A stretch of DNA of 64,000 bases from Dugong dugon (taxonomy: Eukaryota > Chordata > Mammalia > Sirenia > Dugongidae), in contig CM057482.1 of assembly GCA_030035585.1 (NCBI GenBank), forward strand, positions 59,710,828 to 59,774,827, in the 5' to 3' direction. The notes under the pieces are model-generated. The model ran no database searches and was not told the origin of the DNA. It saw only the letters and a program-made list of their open reading frames with translations. Of the stretch, positions 1-11,890 are shown piece by piece (within the stretch, counting starts at the first letter, position 1; the number at the start of each line of letters is the position of its first letter). The position numbers and the translations under genes were made by a program.

Positions 1-176
1 CTATACTTTTACCAAAAAAATAGAAATATTTGTGTGGCCTTTCTTATTTTAACGCTTAACAAACAAAATACATAAAATTAAACTGAGATGCAGTTAAGGT
101 GTTTCTGTAAGGAGCCAAGTTTACTGAGTAAAGCTTTCATACTACAGGGGAAAGGTGGGCCAGCACATCTCCCCAG

Positions 177-210
177 ACTCTCTCTCTCTCTCTTTCTCTC
201 TCTCTCTGTT
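177..210. repeat. (CT)n microsatellite
   Basis: About 33 bp of CT dinucleotide with one interruption, in the intron 3' of the last exon in the window. The rest of 1-512 is unique-looking AT-rich intron in which I see nothing else. Confidence 0.85.
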
Positions 211-512
211 ATTGTCTCACCAGCCTCTCCTCCAGAGACAAACACTAGAAAATTCAAGATTAATTCCCCTGATAATTCCAAGAAGCTGATTACATCAGAA
301 ATGTCACAATTCACAGGCACTCATCCTTCACTCAGGGACTGACTTACAGGATAAATACGAAGTAATCAGATAGTTCTTTTTTAAGCCATAAATACATTTT
401 TCCATTATAAACTTATTTTAAAATGTGTCAGAATTTTCCTTAGCAATTCACTTAGGCTAAATCTCATTCTTCAGTATGCATAAACATTCTTATAAATACC
501 TAACCAGTAAAC

Positions 513-713
513 AGTTGCCATTGTGTTATTCCAACTCATGGCAGATGCCATGTGTGTCAGAGGAGAACTGTGCTCCATAGGGTTTTCAATGGCTGATTTT
601 TTTAAAGTAAATTGCCAGGCCTTTCTTCCAAGTCACCTCTGGGTGGATTTAAACCACCAAGCTCTTTTAGTTGGCAGCCAAGCATGTTAACTGTTTGCAC
701 CACCCAGAGATTC
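513..713 (-). mobile_element. AfroSINE-like SINE, old diverged copy
   Basis: On the minus strand the tRNA-like head carries a decayed B box and the body matches the other SINEs in the window, including the extra internal segment (around 600-650) seen in several older copies. It lacks a clean A tail. It is sense relative to HERC2. Confidence 0.75.
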
Positions 714-783
714 CAAAACCAGGTTGCTGTCAAGTTGATTCCAACTCGTGTGTCAGGGTAGAAGTGTTTGCACAACCCAGCGA
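714..783 (-). mobile_element. AfroSINE-like SINE fragment
   Basis: Short repeat of the SINE 3' body directly after the copy at 513-713, ending about 50 bp before the HERC2 splice donor at 835. It is heavily truncated. Confidence 0.6.
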
Positions 784-835
784 ATATATAAGATACTTAT
801 AAAAAAGAAGGTGGAGGACAGGAAATCATCAGTAC

Positions 836-1036
836 CTGAAGTCGGAGAAGATTCAGCATTGCCACTGCCATGCATTCTTTCTCCTGTGGTGGGGGCCAGT
901 CAGCAGTGCCATCCATCCCCTCACTCACTTGACGTAGCAGGAGATCCAACTGCTCAAACGTCATCGAGCAGATGTCCACCACAAAAGGGACACGGAGGCC
1001 AATGGACCACTCAGAGCAAGATGACCAAGCAAAACT
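836..1036 (-). CDS. HERC2: HERC2 coding exon (approx. residues 773-839)
   Basis: 201 nt, 67 codons, phase 0 on both sides. It begins SFAWSSCSEWSIGLRVPF after a tctgtag acceptor and ends NLLRLQ before the donor CAG|GTACTG. It carries the exit from the RLD1 propeller and the start of the helical linker (MTFEQLDLLLRQVSEGMDG). No stop or frameshift. Residue numbers are from memory of human HERC2 and are approximate. Old SINE remnants begin about 50 bp past the donor. Confidence 0.95.
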
Positions 1037-1329
1037 CTACAGAAGAAACACAAAGGCCTAAAATGAATGCACAAAATTCAGCTTTGGTCTGTCTCATGGC
1101 ACATCTGAGACTGTTATGAATGATGAGGATGCCTTGAATTATGACTTCTGAATCCCACAAAATGTCCCAAATGCATATGTACTTTTGTGGCTGTCTAGTT
1201 CACATCCTATTAGCTTCCAGTATTCTCTCCCATTCACTACTCCCCAGAAAAAAAGTTTTTTAAATCTTTTCATTCAAAAATATTTAATGCACATTAATGG
1301 ATGGCAGTGAGGTTCACAAACCATTTGTA

Positions 1330-2260
1330 GTGGTACAACAGTAACTATAACTTGACAGTGAGGGGCTAGATATTTACTATAACCCCTAGAGCAATCACTA
1401 AAACACTATACAAAGAGATAAACAACAACCCAATTAATAAATTAAAGTGGGATACCAAGAACTATTCAAATAACCCAAAAGAAGGCAGGAAAGGAAAAAA
1501 GAATGAAAAAAAGAGCAAAAAATAATAATAATAAAATGGTAGCAGTATATCCAACATATAATTAAAATTAAATGGTTTAAAAACAGACACAAAAAGAGAG
1601 AGACTGTCAGAATGGATAGAAAACAACCAAACTATATGGTGTCTACAAGAAACCTACTTTAAATAAAATGCTAAATGATATCAGGCAAGGTAGACTTCAG
1701 AGCAAGGACGACTGCCAGGGATAAAGAGAAACATTACATAATGATAAAAGGCTCAAAACATATAACAGAACAATCCTAAACATGCATGTGCATATATCAA
1801 CAGAGCTGCAAAACACAGGGAACCAAAAGCTACTAAAAGTGCAAAAAGAAATGGACAAATTCACAATTACAGTTAGACATGTCAAAACTACCCTCCTACT
1901 AACAGATAAAACAAGTGGGCAGAAAAAGAGCACAGATCTAGAAGAACTGAACAATACCCTCAATTACCTAGATCTAATTGATATTCATTGAACACTTTAC
2001 CCAACAAGAGCAGAATACATACTATCACAAGTGGACATGGAACCTTTACCAAGACAGACCATATTCTGAGTCATGAAACAATTCTTAACTATTTATAAGA
2101 ATTAAAGTCATACAGAGTATGTTATTTGACCATAATAAAATTAAACTAGAAACCAACAACAGAAACTTGAAATCAGTAAAAGTAAATTAGATGTCATTAA
2201 CTGGAGAAATCTCTTCTAAACACTTGGATATTAAACAACAGGCTTCTCCATTCTAACTGA
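1330..2260 (+). mobile_element. L1 fragment (old, inter-ORF and ORF2 5' part)
   Basis: A-rich plus strand with the usual L1 inter-ORF and endonuclease-region phrases, such as the actaaaacactat and agagcaaggac blocks. All frames are broken. The following sequence from about 2280 restarts with the same inter-ORF phrases, so this is a separate insertion from the next one. Confidence 0.7.
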
Positions 2261-2279
2261 AGTAGCAAAATGTTGACTC

Positions 2280-4712
2280 TCAGTAGACTGAAAAACGCTA
2301 TGTATGTATGTGTAATCCCTACAGAAACCAATAAAAAAAACTATAAAAAGAGATAGACAAAATCAAAATAAATTAATTAAAACCAAATACTAAAAAATAT
2401 TCACATATTCCTGAAAAAAGCAGGAAAGGGGAACTAGTGGAATAAAAGAGAAAACAACAACATGGTAGAGCTAAATTCATACATGTCAATAATTACACAA
2501 AGTGTAAATGACCTAAACACACCAATTAAAAGACAGACTGTCAAATGGATAAAAAGAAAAACATGACCCAACAATATGCAGTCTCCAAGAAACTCACTAC
2601 ATAGATAGGTTAAAAGCAAAACGTGTAAATCTAACAAAAAACATGTAGAACACTTGTATGCGGAGAACTACAAAATGCTGATAAATGAAATCAAAAAAGA
2701 CAGAAATTAATGTTTAAACATACTGTTACCATGAATTAAGAGGTAGCATAGCAAAAAATTCCCAGTAAGATACTTCTGTAGATACAGACAATGGTATTCT
2801 GCTTTATTAATTTTATATGGATAAGCAAAGGAGCTAAAATAATTTAGAAAAAAGAAGAAAGTGGGAGAAATCAGCATGCTCAATGTCAACACGTGTGATA
2901 CAGCTACAGTATACAAGATGTGTAACTGGCAGAGCAATAAACATTTACGTCAGTGGAGAAGAGAGAACCCAGAAACAGACTCATACAAATATGCCCCGTG
3001 ATTTTTCACAAAAGTGCAAAAGCAACTAAATGGAGGAGCAATGGCCTTTTCAACAGATGGTGCTGGAGCAACTGGATATCTATAGGCCAAAAATAAAAAT
3101 AAAAAAGAAGAACTTTGACCTAAATCTCACACCCTACACAAAATTTAACCCAAATGGATCACAATGCTAAATGTAAAATATTAATTATAAAACCTTTAAA
3201 AAGAAAACAAAAAAAAGCCTTCAGGATCTAGGGCCAGGCAAAAAGTTCTTAGACTTGATACAAAAAGCACAAGTCATAAAAGAAATAAACTGATAAACTG
3301 TGGACTTCATCAAAATTAAAATGTTTGATGTTTGCAAGACCCTGTTAAGAGGGTGAAAAGACAAGCTATAAACTGGGAGAAAATACTTACAAACCACATA
3401 ACTGACAAAGGACTAGTATCTAGAATATACAAACAACTATCAAACCTCAACAGTAAAAAGAAAACCCAGTTAAAAAATAGACAAAGGACATGAAGAGACA
3501 TTTCAGCAAAGATATGAAACAAAAAACTCCACTGCCATCGAGCTGATTCCAAAGCATGGTGGCTACTCCTTGTGTCACAGAACACAACTGCTCCACTGGG
3601 TTTGTTACTCTGTCACAGGGGTCACTATGAGTCAAAACCAACTCAACAGCACACAACAACAACCTTTACAGAAGCAGTTTGCCAGGCATTTCTTCTGCTG
3701 AGCTGCTGGGTGGATTCAAACCGCCAACCTTTCAGTTAGCAGCCAATCACAAACCATTTGCACCATCCAGGGACCTTAAACATGATATACAGATGGAAAA
3801 TAAGCACATGAAAAGATTTTTACCATCATTAGCCATACAGAAATACAAATTAAAATCGCAATGAAATATCGCTACACATCTATGGGTATGGCTACAATAA
3901 AAATCAGTGACAGCGCCAAACACTGGCAGGGGTACAAAGAAACTGGATCACTCACACACTGCACATTGAATGTAAAATGATTCAGTCACTATGAAAAGTT
4001 TTTTTGGCAGTTTAAAAAAACAAAAACTAAACTAAGTATAACACTTGGCATATGACCCAGCAATTGGACTCCTAGGCATTTATTCCAGAGAAATTAATGT
4101 TCATATAAAAAACTATACACAAATGTTCATAGCAGCTTCATTCGTAATTGCCAAAATCTGCAAACAATCCAGATGTTCTTCAATGGGTGAATGGTTACAG
4201 AAACTGGTACGTCCACAGCATGGAATACTATGCAGCAATAAAAAAGAATGAACTATTGATACACACACACCAACTTGGAAGAATCTCAAGGGCCTTAGGC
4301 TGAATCAACAATGCCAATCTCAAAAGGTCACAGACGACATAAATCCACTTCTACAACATTCTCAAAATGATAAAATTATAAAGATGGAGAATAGATTAAG
4401 GGTTATCAAGGATTAGGGATGTGGGGAGTACCGGAGCTAGGGCACGTGGAAGATCTTTGGGGTGATGGAGTATTTCTGTATCTTGACTACAGTGGCAGTT
4501 ACAAGAAACCTACACATGACAAAACAGAGAACTAACATTTATAGCAATGTCAATTTCCTAGTTTTGATACTGTACTTACACGTAAGTAAGATATAAGCAG
4601 TAAGATGTAATCCACAGGGGAAACTGAGTGGGTGAAGGGTACAAGGGACCTCTCATTATTACCTTTGCAACATCCTGTGAATCTATAATTATTTCACAAT
4701 AAAAAGTTGGGA
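2280..4712 (+). mobile_element. L1 fragment (old, ORF2 relic and 3'UTR)
   Basis: ORF2 relics include the endonuclease part (2440-2640) and the C-terminal part (2940-3500 and 3790-4250; the frame at 4045-4251 carries the conserved DPAIGLLGIYSREI). A SINE interrupts it at 3522-3773. It ends near an A/T-rich tail at about 4700. There is a jump near 2690 where expected ORF2 sequence is missing. It is antisense to HERC2. Confidence 0.8.
3522..3773 (-). mobile_element. AfroSINE-like SINE inserted in L1, itself interrupted by a SINE/RTE tail
   Basis: The minus-strand SINE head is at 3690-3773 and its body at 3522-3602. Between them, 3603-3664 reads in the opposite direction as the RTE/SINE 3' tail ending in (CAA)n. 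This is best explained as a tail-only insertion nested in the SINE. Confidence 0.75.
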
Positions 4713-4739
4713 TTTTTTGTTTGTTTTGTTTTGTTTTTT

Positions 4740-6880
4740 AAGTAAAATGATAGAAAAACACATACTATGCAAACATGAATCAAAATAAAACTGGAGTGGC
4801 TATATTAACATCAGACAAAATAGACTTCAGAGTAAGGAAAAGAACCAAGGATAAAGAGGGACATTACGTAATGCTAAAGGAGTCAATTCACCAAGAAGAA
4901 AGAGTAATTCTAAATGGGTATGCATCTAACAACAGAGCTGCAAAATACATGAGGCAAACACTGATAGAAAGGAAAAGAGAAATGGACAAATCCACAATTA
5001 TGGCTGGAAACACCAATATTCTCCTTCTATAATGAAACAAGAAGACAGGAATTGAGCATGGATCTAGAAGAACTGAACAATAACCTCAATGAACTAGATC
5101 TAACTGCCATTTACAGTACACTTCACAAAACAAGAGCACACACAGAACAAGACAGAACACATCCTGCTACATAAAACAACTCATAAAACAAATATCAACA
5201 AATTTAAGAGAATTGAAATAACAGTGTGTTCTCTGACCACAATCAAATCAAGCTAGAAATCAATAACAGAAAAAGATGACAAAATGAAAATACAATATAT
5301 CAAAATTCGTGGAACACAGTTAAAGCACCACTTAGAGGGAAATTTCTAGCATTATATGCTCATATTTTACAAAAGAAGAAAGGTCTAAAATTAACAATCT
5401 AGGCTTCCACTTTATGAACCAGAAAAAGACAGCAAAGTAAACCCAAAGCACGTTGAAGCGGGGAAAAAAGGAACAAACAGAAGAGGAGAAATCAATGAAA
5501 GAGAGAAATTAATGAAACTAAAAGCTGGCTCTTTAAAAAGACAAACAAAATAGATAAATTTCTAGCAAACTGACAAAGAAAAAAGAGAAAAGACACATAT
5601 TACCGATATAATGAAAGAAGGGATTATCACTACCGATACCACAGACTTCAAAGGTTAGTAAAGGAATACTAAGGGAAAACTTTACACAGAAATACTGGAC
5701 AACTTCAATGAAATGGAGCAATTCCTTGAATGCCATCAACCAGGAAAACCCACCCAAGAAGAAACAGATAACCTGGAAAGTCCTATATTGTTGTTAGCAG
5801 TTAACATCAAGTCAATTTTGACTAATGGTAACCCCATGTGTGCAGAGTAGAGCTGCTCCATAGAGTTTTCAAGACCTTTCAGAAGGAGATCACCAGGCCT
5901 GTCTTCTGAGGCACCTCTGGTTGGGTTCAAAATGCCTACCCTTCAGCTAGCAGTCAAGTGCTTAACTGTAGCACCACCCAGGACTCCTAGTCCTCTATTA
6001 AAAGGAATTGACTTTGTAGTTAAAAGCCTTCTGAGAAAGAAATCTTCAGGTCCAGATGGTTTCACAGGAGAATTCTAGTAAACACTTAAAGGTAAAATAA
6101 CACCAATTCTGCACAATCTCTTCTAGAAAACACTTGCCAACACTTAATAAGATGCCATCTTTTCCCTGATACCAAAATACGACAAGACAGTACGAGAAAA
6201 GAAAACTACAGACCAATATCCCTCATGAACACTAATGGGAAAATCCTCAACAAAGTATTAGCGAATCAAATCCAGCAATATAGAGAAAGAATAATACATC
6301 ATGATCAGGTAGGGTTTATCCCAGTAATGCAAGGCTTAGTCAATATTTGAAAATCAGTCAATGCAATCTACCATATTAACAGACTAAAGAAAGGCAACTC
6401 CTTAATCATATCATTTGAGAAAGGAAAACCATTTAACAACCTTCAATATCCACTGAAAACAAAAACTCTCAAAAAGCTAGGAATTAAAAGAGACTTCCCT
6501 AATCTGATAAAAGGCATCTATAAAAAACCCATAGCTAATATCATACTCAATGGGGAAAGACTGAATACTTTCCCCCTAAGATCAGGAACAAGACAAGGAC
6601 GCACAGTCTCATTACTCTTACTCAACATAGTATTGTAGGAAGTCTTGGCCAATGTAATCAGGCAAGGAAAAGAAACAGAAGACATACATACTGGAAAGGA
6701 AGAAATAAAACTGCCTCTGTTAGCAGACAACATAGCTGTCTAAGAAGGAATCCCAATGAAGCTCCTACAACTAATACATGACTTTAGTATGACTGCAGGA
6801 TATAAAATTAACACACAAAAATCAGCCGTGTTTCTACAGACTAGCAACGAACAACTGGAAACCAAAACGTTAAAAACTAC
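4740..6880 (+). mobile_element. L1 fragment (ORF2, 3' part missing) abutting a HERC2 exon
   Basis: ORF2 relics run from the endonuclease region (4775-5032 reads SDKIDFRVRKRTKDKEGHY) through the reverse transcriptase (6520-6740 contains the relic of the A-D-D-active-site region) to a fragment reading QKSAVFLQTSNEQLE at about 6815. Similarity stops near 6875-6885, about 25 bp from the HERC2 splice donor at 6904. A SINE interrupts it at 5788-5987. Confidence 0.8.
5788..5987 (-). mobile_element. AfroSINE-like SINE inserted in L1
   Basis: Full-length older copy with the longer internal segment. The minus-strand head ends at 5987 with the usual gagtcctggg start. It lies within L1 ORF2 reverse-transcriptase sequence. 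Confidence 0.8.
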
Positions 6881-6904
6881 CAAACCAAGCCATGTATCAA
6901 GTAC

Positions 6905-7098
6905 CTGGGCAGGCCCACAGGCAATTCCAACGATGTGCTTCGTGTCCAGACCCGGCAGCGCAGCAGGTTCTGGTTTTGTTACACGTAAGGTGTCGAAGTG
7001 CTGGCACTGGTCATTGCTTCCCCAGCTGTGGACCTCACTGTCCTCAGTCAAAGCAAGGCAGTGTGTGGAGCCTGCAGCCACATCAATCACTTTTTTGC
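6905..7098 (-). CDS. HERC2: HERC2 coding exon, RLD1 last blades (approx. residues 708-772)
   Basis: 194 nt; it enters in phase 1 (GC completes a glycine codon) and leaves in phase 0. It encodes KKVIDVAAGSTHCLALTED, then HSWGSNDQCQHFDTLRV, and ends IACGPAQ at donor CAG|GTACTT. These are typical RCC1 blade strands (G-S-T-H-x-L-A-L-T, then x-S-W-G). L1 sequence begins only about 25-30 bp past the donor, so little original intron is left on that side. The frame stays open into that L1 (see findings). Confidence 0.95.
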
Positions 7099-7910
7099 CT
7101 ACAAAGAAAGAATGATGCAGATTCAGTTGCAATCCTATCACTTCTGTTGCAAGAAAATATTTTCACCAAGCCACTGAAGTCAGGAAGACATTTAATATTA
7201 ACTTCTGAAGGACAACTGGTTGCTTTAAAATGAAGCCCAATTCGTCTGCTTCAAGCGCATACTTGAAAAATACTCCTAGTGTATTTTTGCCAACTACAAT
7301 TTGTTAAGACCCACTATTTACAAATAAAGTAATGCTAGGGCATACAAAGGACCTGTGATTTTTTTTTTCCCTCCTCCTTATTCAGACTCTCATTCATAAA
7401 GTGATAAGTGTATTTTCAATTACCTATCAGACCACATTATTAGGCTCCAAGGTACAACCATGAAAAATACACTCTTCACTGAGGATATTTTCTTAAAGGG
7501 AAAACTACTTTTCTCCATAGTCAGATGATAAAAAAATATAAAACTTTGTTTTCCATTTAAATAGTGTCAGCAAAGTATTACAATTTTGCAAACTATCGTA
7601 TTTTTTTAAGTCTAACACCATCAACACAAGGGGTGTTTCTCAGAAATGTATCATAAAAAGTAATTCTGCTAAAAAACTCTACTACAGTAAAATTTAAAAT
7701 CCTACCCTAAGAGCCTGTTATAAGTTTTTAAAACAAAATGTATCAACAATACTTGAAATACTCTCATGGTAAAGTATATCCACAAATGCAACTGAGGGAG
7801 CTGATTTCCTTTACTAATGGAGGAGAACATAAGCAAGAAGGTGAATGAAATTCAACAATGGTTCCGAAACATACTAGTAAATGCTACAACTCTACAACTT
7901 AACTCAGGGG

Positions 7911-8074
7911 AAAAAAAAAAAAAACCTGTTGCCGTCAAGTCAATTCTGACTCAGCAACCCTATAGGACAGAGAAGAACTGCCCCAAAAGGCTTCCGAGGA
8001 GTGCCTGGTGGACTCGAACTGCCAATCTTTTGGTTAGCAACCGTAGCTCTTAACCACTATGCTTTCGGGTTTCC
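7911..8074 (-). mobile_element. AfroSINE-like SINE with short target duplication
   Basis: Compact (about 160 bp) copy: poly(A) complement at 7911-7924, RTE-like tail, body, then the tRNA-like head with a B box readable on the minus strand at about 8017-8027. AACTCAG occurs at 7901-7907 and 8075-8081, a likely target-site duplication. The intron before it (7099-7900) shows nothing recognisable. Confidence 0.88.
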
Positions 8075-8285
8075 AACTCAGAAGCTCTGAAAATAATCAT
8101 CACCCTTTGAGCACATTCAACTCCTAGTTTCTAAAGGCATTAATATGCTTTAAAAAAAAAAAAAAAATGGGGAAAAAAACTGTCAAACATAAAAACCAAA
8201 CCAGCTGCCATGATTCAGAAGCAGGCAAGTCCCACTTAACAGACCCACTTCCAAATCCCCTTGATAAAGAAGCAAAAACATAAAT

Positions 8286-8531
8286 AAAGATGAATGTATT
8301 AGAGCAAGGATCTTGCAAACCATAACCCTCAGGCCAAAGGCAGAGTGAGGCCTGTTTGTGAGAATAAAGCTTTACTGGAACATAGTCCCTTGTTTGCTTA
8401 CAATTGTCTATGGCATCTTTTGAGCAGCAATAGCAAAGCTGAGTTATTGGGACAGACTACAGCCCTCAAACCTAAAATATTTACTATCTCCTTTAAGAAA
8501 AAGTTTGTCCACCCCTTAAACACTCGACAAA
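8286..8531 (-). mobile_element. hAT-like non-autonomous DNA transposon relic
   Basis: On the minus strand it reads like the common mammalian element that starts with a GG(T/A)CAGCAAACTT-type end and continues with a GGTAAATATTT-type block and an AATAAAGCTTTA-type block near the other end. Old and diverged; I do not name the family. Confidence 0.65.
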
Positions 8532-8689
8532 AAGGCCCCATGTGATAAACCTATTACTGACCCTTTCTCTCTTTCTTCTTACTCTTCACAAACTCTCCCT
8601 GGGGATACAGACTGTCTAGCATACCACCAGGCCAACTTGTTTGGAAAATTCCAGTTCTCCCCTTAAAAAAAAAATCCCTCATATAGCCC

Positions 8690-8995
8690 AACCATTATGG
8701 TTTTGATGGTTCCTACTTGCTGCGGACTAACATCCATAATAAGAATACCATAAAAGCATTCAAGGGCCTTTATCTAGCTCATTGTTCTAGTCTCTTTTCT
8801 TACAGATTTTCCCACCCTTTCTTAACCACACTCAGTGGCTCACCACTGCAGAAAGCACATGAATTCACATCCATGTATCTTGCTCTTATTCCCTCTACCT
8901 AAAATGCATGTTGGACACCTCAACCTTCTCTTCACCTATCAAGGCCAAGTTCAAATGAGACAACCCAAGTGTACCCAATGCTACCTCCCACTGTA
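8690..8995. mobile_element. L2-like ancient LINE fragment
   Basis: Pyrimidine-rich phrases about small-cell L2 3' ends (an ttccctctacctaaaatgc block, a caaggccaagttcaaatga block and a cctcccactgtactc block) suggest L2. Weak; based on recall of consensus phrasing only. Confidence 0.4.
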
Positions 8996-9376
8996 CTCCA
9001 ACAGCACCATGCGTACCCACGGTCTCAGCAATTTCTACAGTATAACTACATGTGACTATCAAAACAATAGCTGATTTTAACCAAGCACATTTTACTGAGT
9101 GATAAATGAATGCCTTTTACAAAAAGAACTCTAAAATATTAGTAAATTCAATGGATTTTTTATTAAATTTGATAAGAATTATTCTAGGCCATTTTTTAAA
9201 ATATATACAAATCAATTTTCATTTATTATCTGTACTTAGAAAAACGTGAATGAAAGCTTTTAATAATGGTCTATTCATGAAACATCCATGAAAGAAAACA
9301 AAATCTGCCAACTTTAACAGATGACTAAAGAAACTGCCCCGAAGGATTTAAAAAACAGTACACACTTTCCACTCAC

Positions 9377-9628
9377 CTTGCAGACCTTCCAATAGTTTTG
9401 GATAACGAACATGTTCCTCTGTTCCATGTCCAAGTCTCTGATTATCACCTTTTCCCCATGAATAAACCTGGCCATCTTTTGTCAAAGCAACAGAAAATTG
9501 ACTTCCACAGCGTACTTTGACAACATCCAAGTCTTGAAGTTTTTCAATTAGCTTTGGCGTTTTGCAGCCATCACTACCACCTCTGCCCAATTTCCCGTAG
9601 TCACCATCTCCCCAAGACCACACTTGAC
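9377..9628 (-). CDS. HERC2: HERC2 coding exon, RLD1 blades 4-6 (approx. residues 624-708)
   Basis: 252 nt, 84 codons, phase 1 on both sides; the largest HERC2 exon here. It opens with [18 protein letters not shown] and includes [17 protein letters not shown] and [15 protein letters not shown], two complete RCC1 repeats. Acceptor ttttag; donor AAG|GTGAGT, close to the ideal 5' splice site. Strong codon-level match to vertebrate HERC2 RLD1 as I remember it. Confidence 0.97.
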
Positions 9629-10077
9629 CTAAAAACATACAAATGTATTTACATAAAAAAACCAGTACACTTTAACGGAAACTTCTAAATGGCTGAATAT
9701 AATCAACACATTCAGTAAAGCACATAAATCTGGACCACCAATGTATACAGTTAACACTAAATAGGTGTTACCAACCAAATGAAATCTAGTTTACTTATGA
9801 GGTTGATATAAAAGCAACTAAGAAAGTGGAAGTTGGATTTTCTTCTTGTTTTAATTAAATGAATAATAAAGTCCTGATTCTTACTAGCTTGGGCTCAGTA
9901 ACACGACTTTAACCAAGTCCTGAGCACTGACAATCCCCTCCAAAAAACATAACAGCTGATGCCCATGGCATGGCAACTGTTCCAGGCCCACAGACCATTC
10001 TAGTTGTCTGTATACTTCTGTTCCCCTCATGCTGACCAAGAGTCAACTGTACAACTGTATTTCTTCCCAATTGTATT

Positions 10078-11100
10078 TGTTATGGTAGTTATGAAACTTA
10101 ATTAATGTGGTGCAGTGAGTTCCCTTATGTGGCCTTTTGCCCTTGTTTTTGGAAACTGACCTTAGGGGATTTTCCAAGCTGTTGACTGCCCCAAGGGTTT
10201 GCTACTTTTGTCCAGTCTGACTAGAGAGCTCCCCTTGGCCCCAATTACTGACAAGAAGCATGAGCTTCGCCTGGTCTAGCTGGGGAGCCCCGCTCGGTAA
10301 CCGACAAGGAGCACAACCTTTGCCCAGTTTGGATAAAGAGCCCCACCCAGTAACTGACAACAACTCTGCCCAGGAGCTGACAAAAGAACACAAAGACTGC
10401 CCTATAAAAAGCCCAGGACATGGAGGTTCCAAAGGGGCTTTCCAGAGTCAGGGGGGATAGCGCGTCCTTTGGACAGGGAAGCTCTGTGATGGAAATCCTC
10501 CAAGCTGCAGTTCTAAGTGCTGTGCTGAAGGGAGCAGAGAGCTGCACAGATAAAGAGCTATTCTGACCAAGAGAAGAACTGTATGAGAGCTACCAGAACT
10601 ATATGACAGCTGTACTGGGTGGCACCCGAAGAGCTGCACTGGTGCGGGTCATTTCTGCCCCACGTCCTGGAGCATCTCCCAGCTGAGGAGTGTCCTGGTT
10701 GGTGAGAGTAAACATCTGTTCTCGGGAGGGTAAATCAATGTGGCCCCTTGAGACCACATGCCGGGACCCTCCTAGACCTTGCCCTGTATACCTTTTCATT
10801 TATATCCTTCTCCGTCAGATGAGAGTTATTGTACTATGTTGTTTTGGTGGGCTCCATGGGTCATTCTAATGAATCACTGGACCTAAAGGGAGTGGTGGGC
10901 CTGGCTGGTCTGAAATGGAGTTGTGTGGACCCGTGTTTGCAGCTGGTACCCGCTGACTTAGCCCTGGGCGGCCAGGGATGAGACACAAGGGATGTAAGAG
11001 CAGCTGGGATCTGGACCAGCCAGGAAAGGAAAGCTAAGATTCCCAAACGTGTGATGTGGGGATGCTACCCACCACAAAACCTGCTGTCAGAGGAGGATGA
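10078..11100 (+). mobile_element. Possible endogenous retroviral LTR-like segment
   Basis: A GC-richer block with a TATA box (TATAAAA at about 10403-10409), a cluster of internally repeated gaccagagagccc-like phrases and a 3' half recalling the R/U5 of mammalian LTRs (cttgccctgtatacc near 10780, then tctaatgaatcactgg). I could not find clear TG...CA ends or a target duplication and see no coding domains, so boundaries are approximate and the call is tentative. It sits in a HERC2 intron, antisense to the gene. Confidence 0.4.
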
Positions 11101-11424
11101 CCTTAGTCTCCCTGGACTGGTTTGCACAACTGGCACTGTGCATAGGATTAAGATTGCTGATTTGCAAATGCATGCTCCCCACAATTAAATATTACACTAG
11201 TGGATAAAATCCAATTACAAAAATAAATCTGTGTTGTTTTTTTTTAATCTAAGAACTAAGTTGACTACTTTGCAAAAATGCAATAAAAGTGAATTGCTTA
11301 AAAAAAAAAAAAAACCCATTAAATTAGATACAGGCAAAAATGGTAAAAGGTGAGATAAGAAATTAGGATTCTGTGCTCAGACTGCTCCATAAGCAACGAG
11401 GTTCCCATTCTAAATAATCAAAAC

Positions 11425-11478
11425 CAAGGATCAGCAAACTTGTTCTTAAAAGACTAGATGGTAAATATTTAAGGGTGG
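11425..11478 (+). mobile_element. hAT-like transposon end fragment
   Basis: The ggatcagcaaactt and ggtaaatattt blocks match the end of the relic at 8286-8531, in the opposite orientation. Only the terminal 50 bp is recognisable. Confidence 0.5.
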
Positions 11479-11688
11479 TAACCACTAACTAGTTTCTGGC
11501 TTTAGGCAAATCCAAGCCATTTAACTTCTTTGAGAAGCCCCTTCACAAAGGACACTGAGACCTACACCCACTTAAAAGCCAACAATCTCGTGGGCAGGAT
11601 GATATCTTGAGGGTCACAGTATTCCACACTTCCCTCTGATGTACCACATCCCCAAGAGCCTACCCAAGGCAGCGTACACTCTACATAC

Positions 11689-11802
11689 CGTTCTCAGTCA
11701 CGGCTAGGGTCTGAGCATCCCCGCTCCCACATGCCACATCAATAACCTTCAGTCCTTTCAGCCCGGCTACAAGCACTGGAATGACCTCGTCCTCACTGGA
11801 GC
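11689..11802 (-). CDS. HERC2: HERC2 coding exon, RLD1 (approx. residues 586-624)
   Basis: 114 nt, 38 codons, phase 1 on both sides. It encodes SSEDEVIPVLVAGLKGLKV, then the blade strand VACGSGDAQTLAVTENG. Acceptor ttgaag, donor ACG|GTATGT. Only 88 bp of intron separate it from the exon upstream, the shortest intron in the window. Confidence 0.95.
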
Positions 11803-11890
11803 CTTCAAACAGATAGAACTGTCATTATTGCAAGACCCTCATAAGAAGTGACTTCCCAGCACACACTCCACTGTCACACAGCAAACGTAC

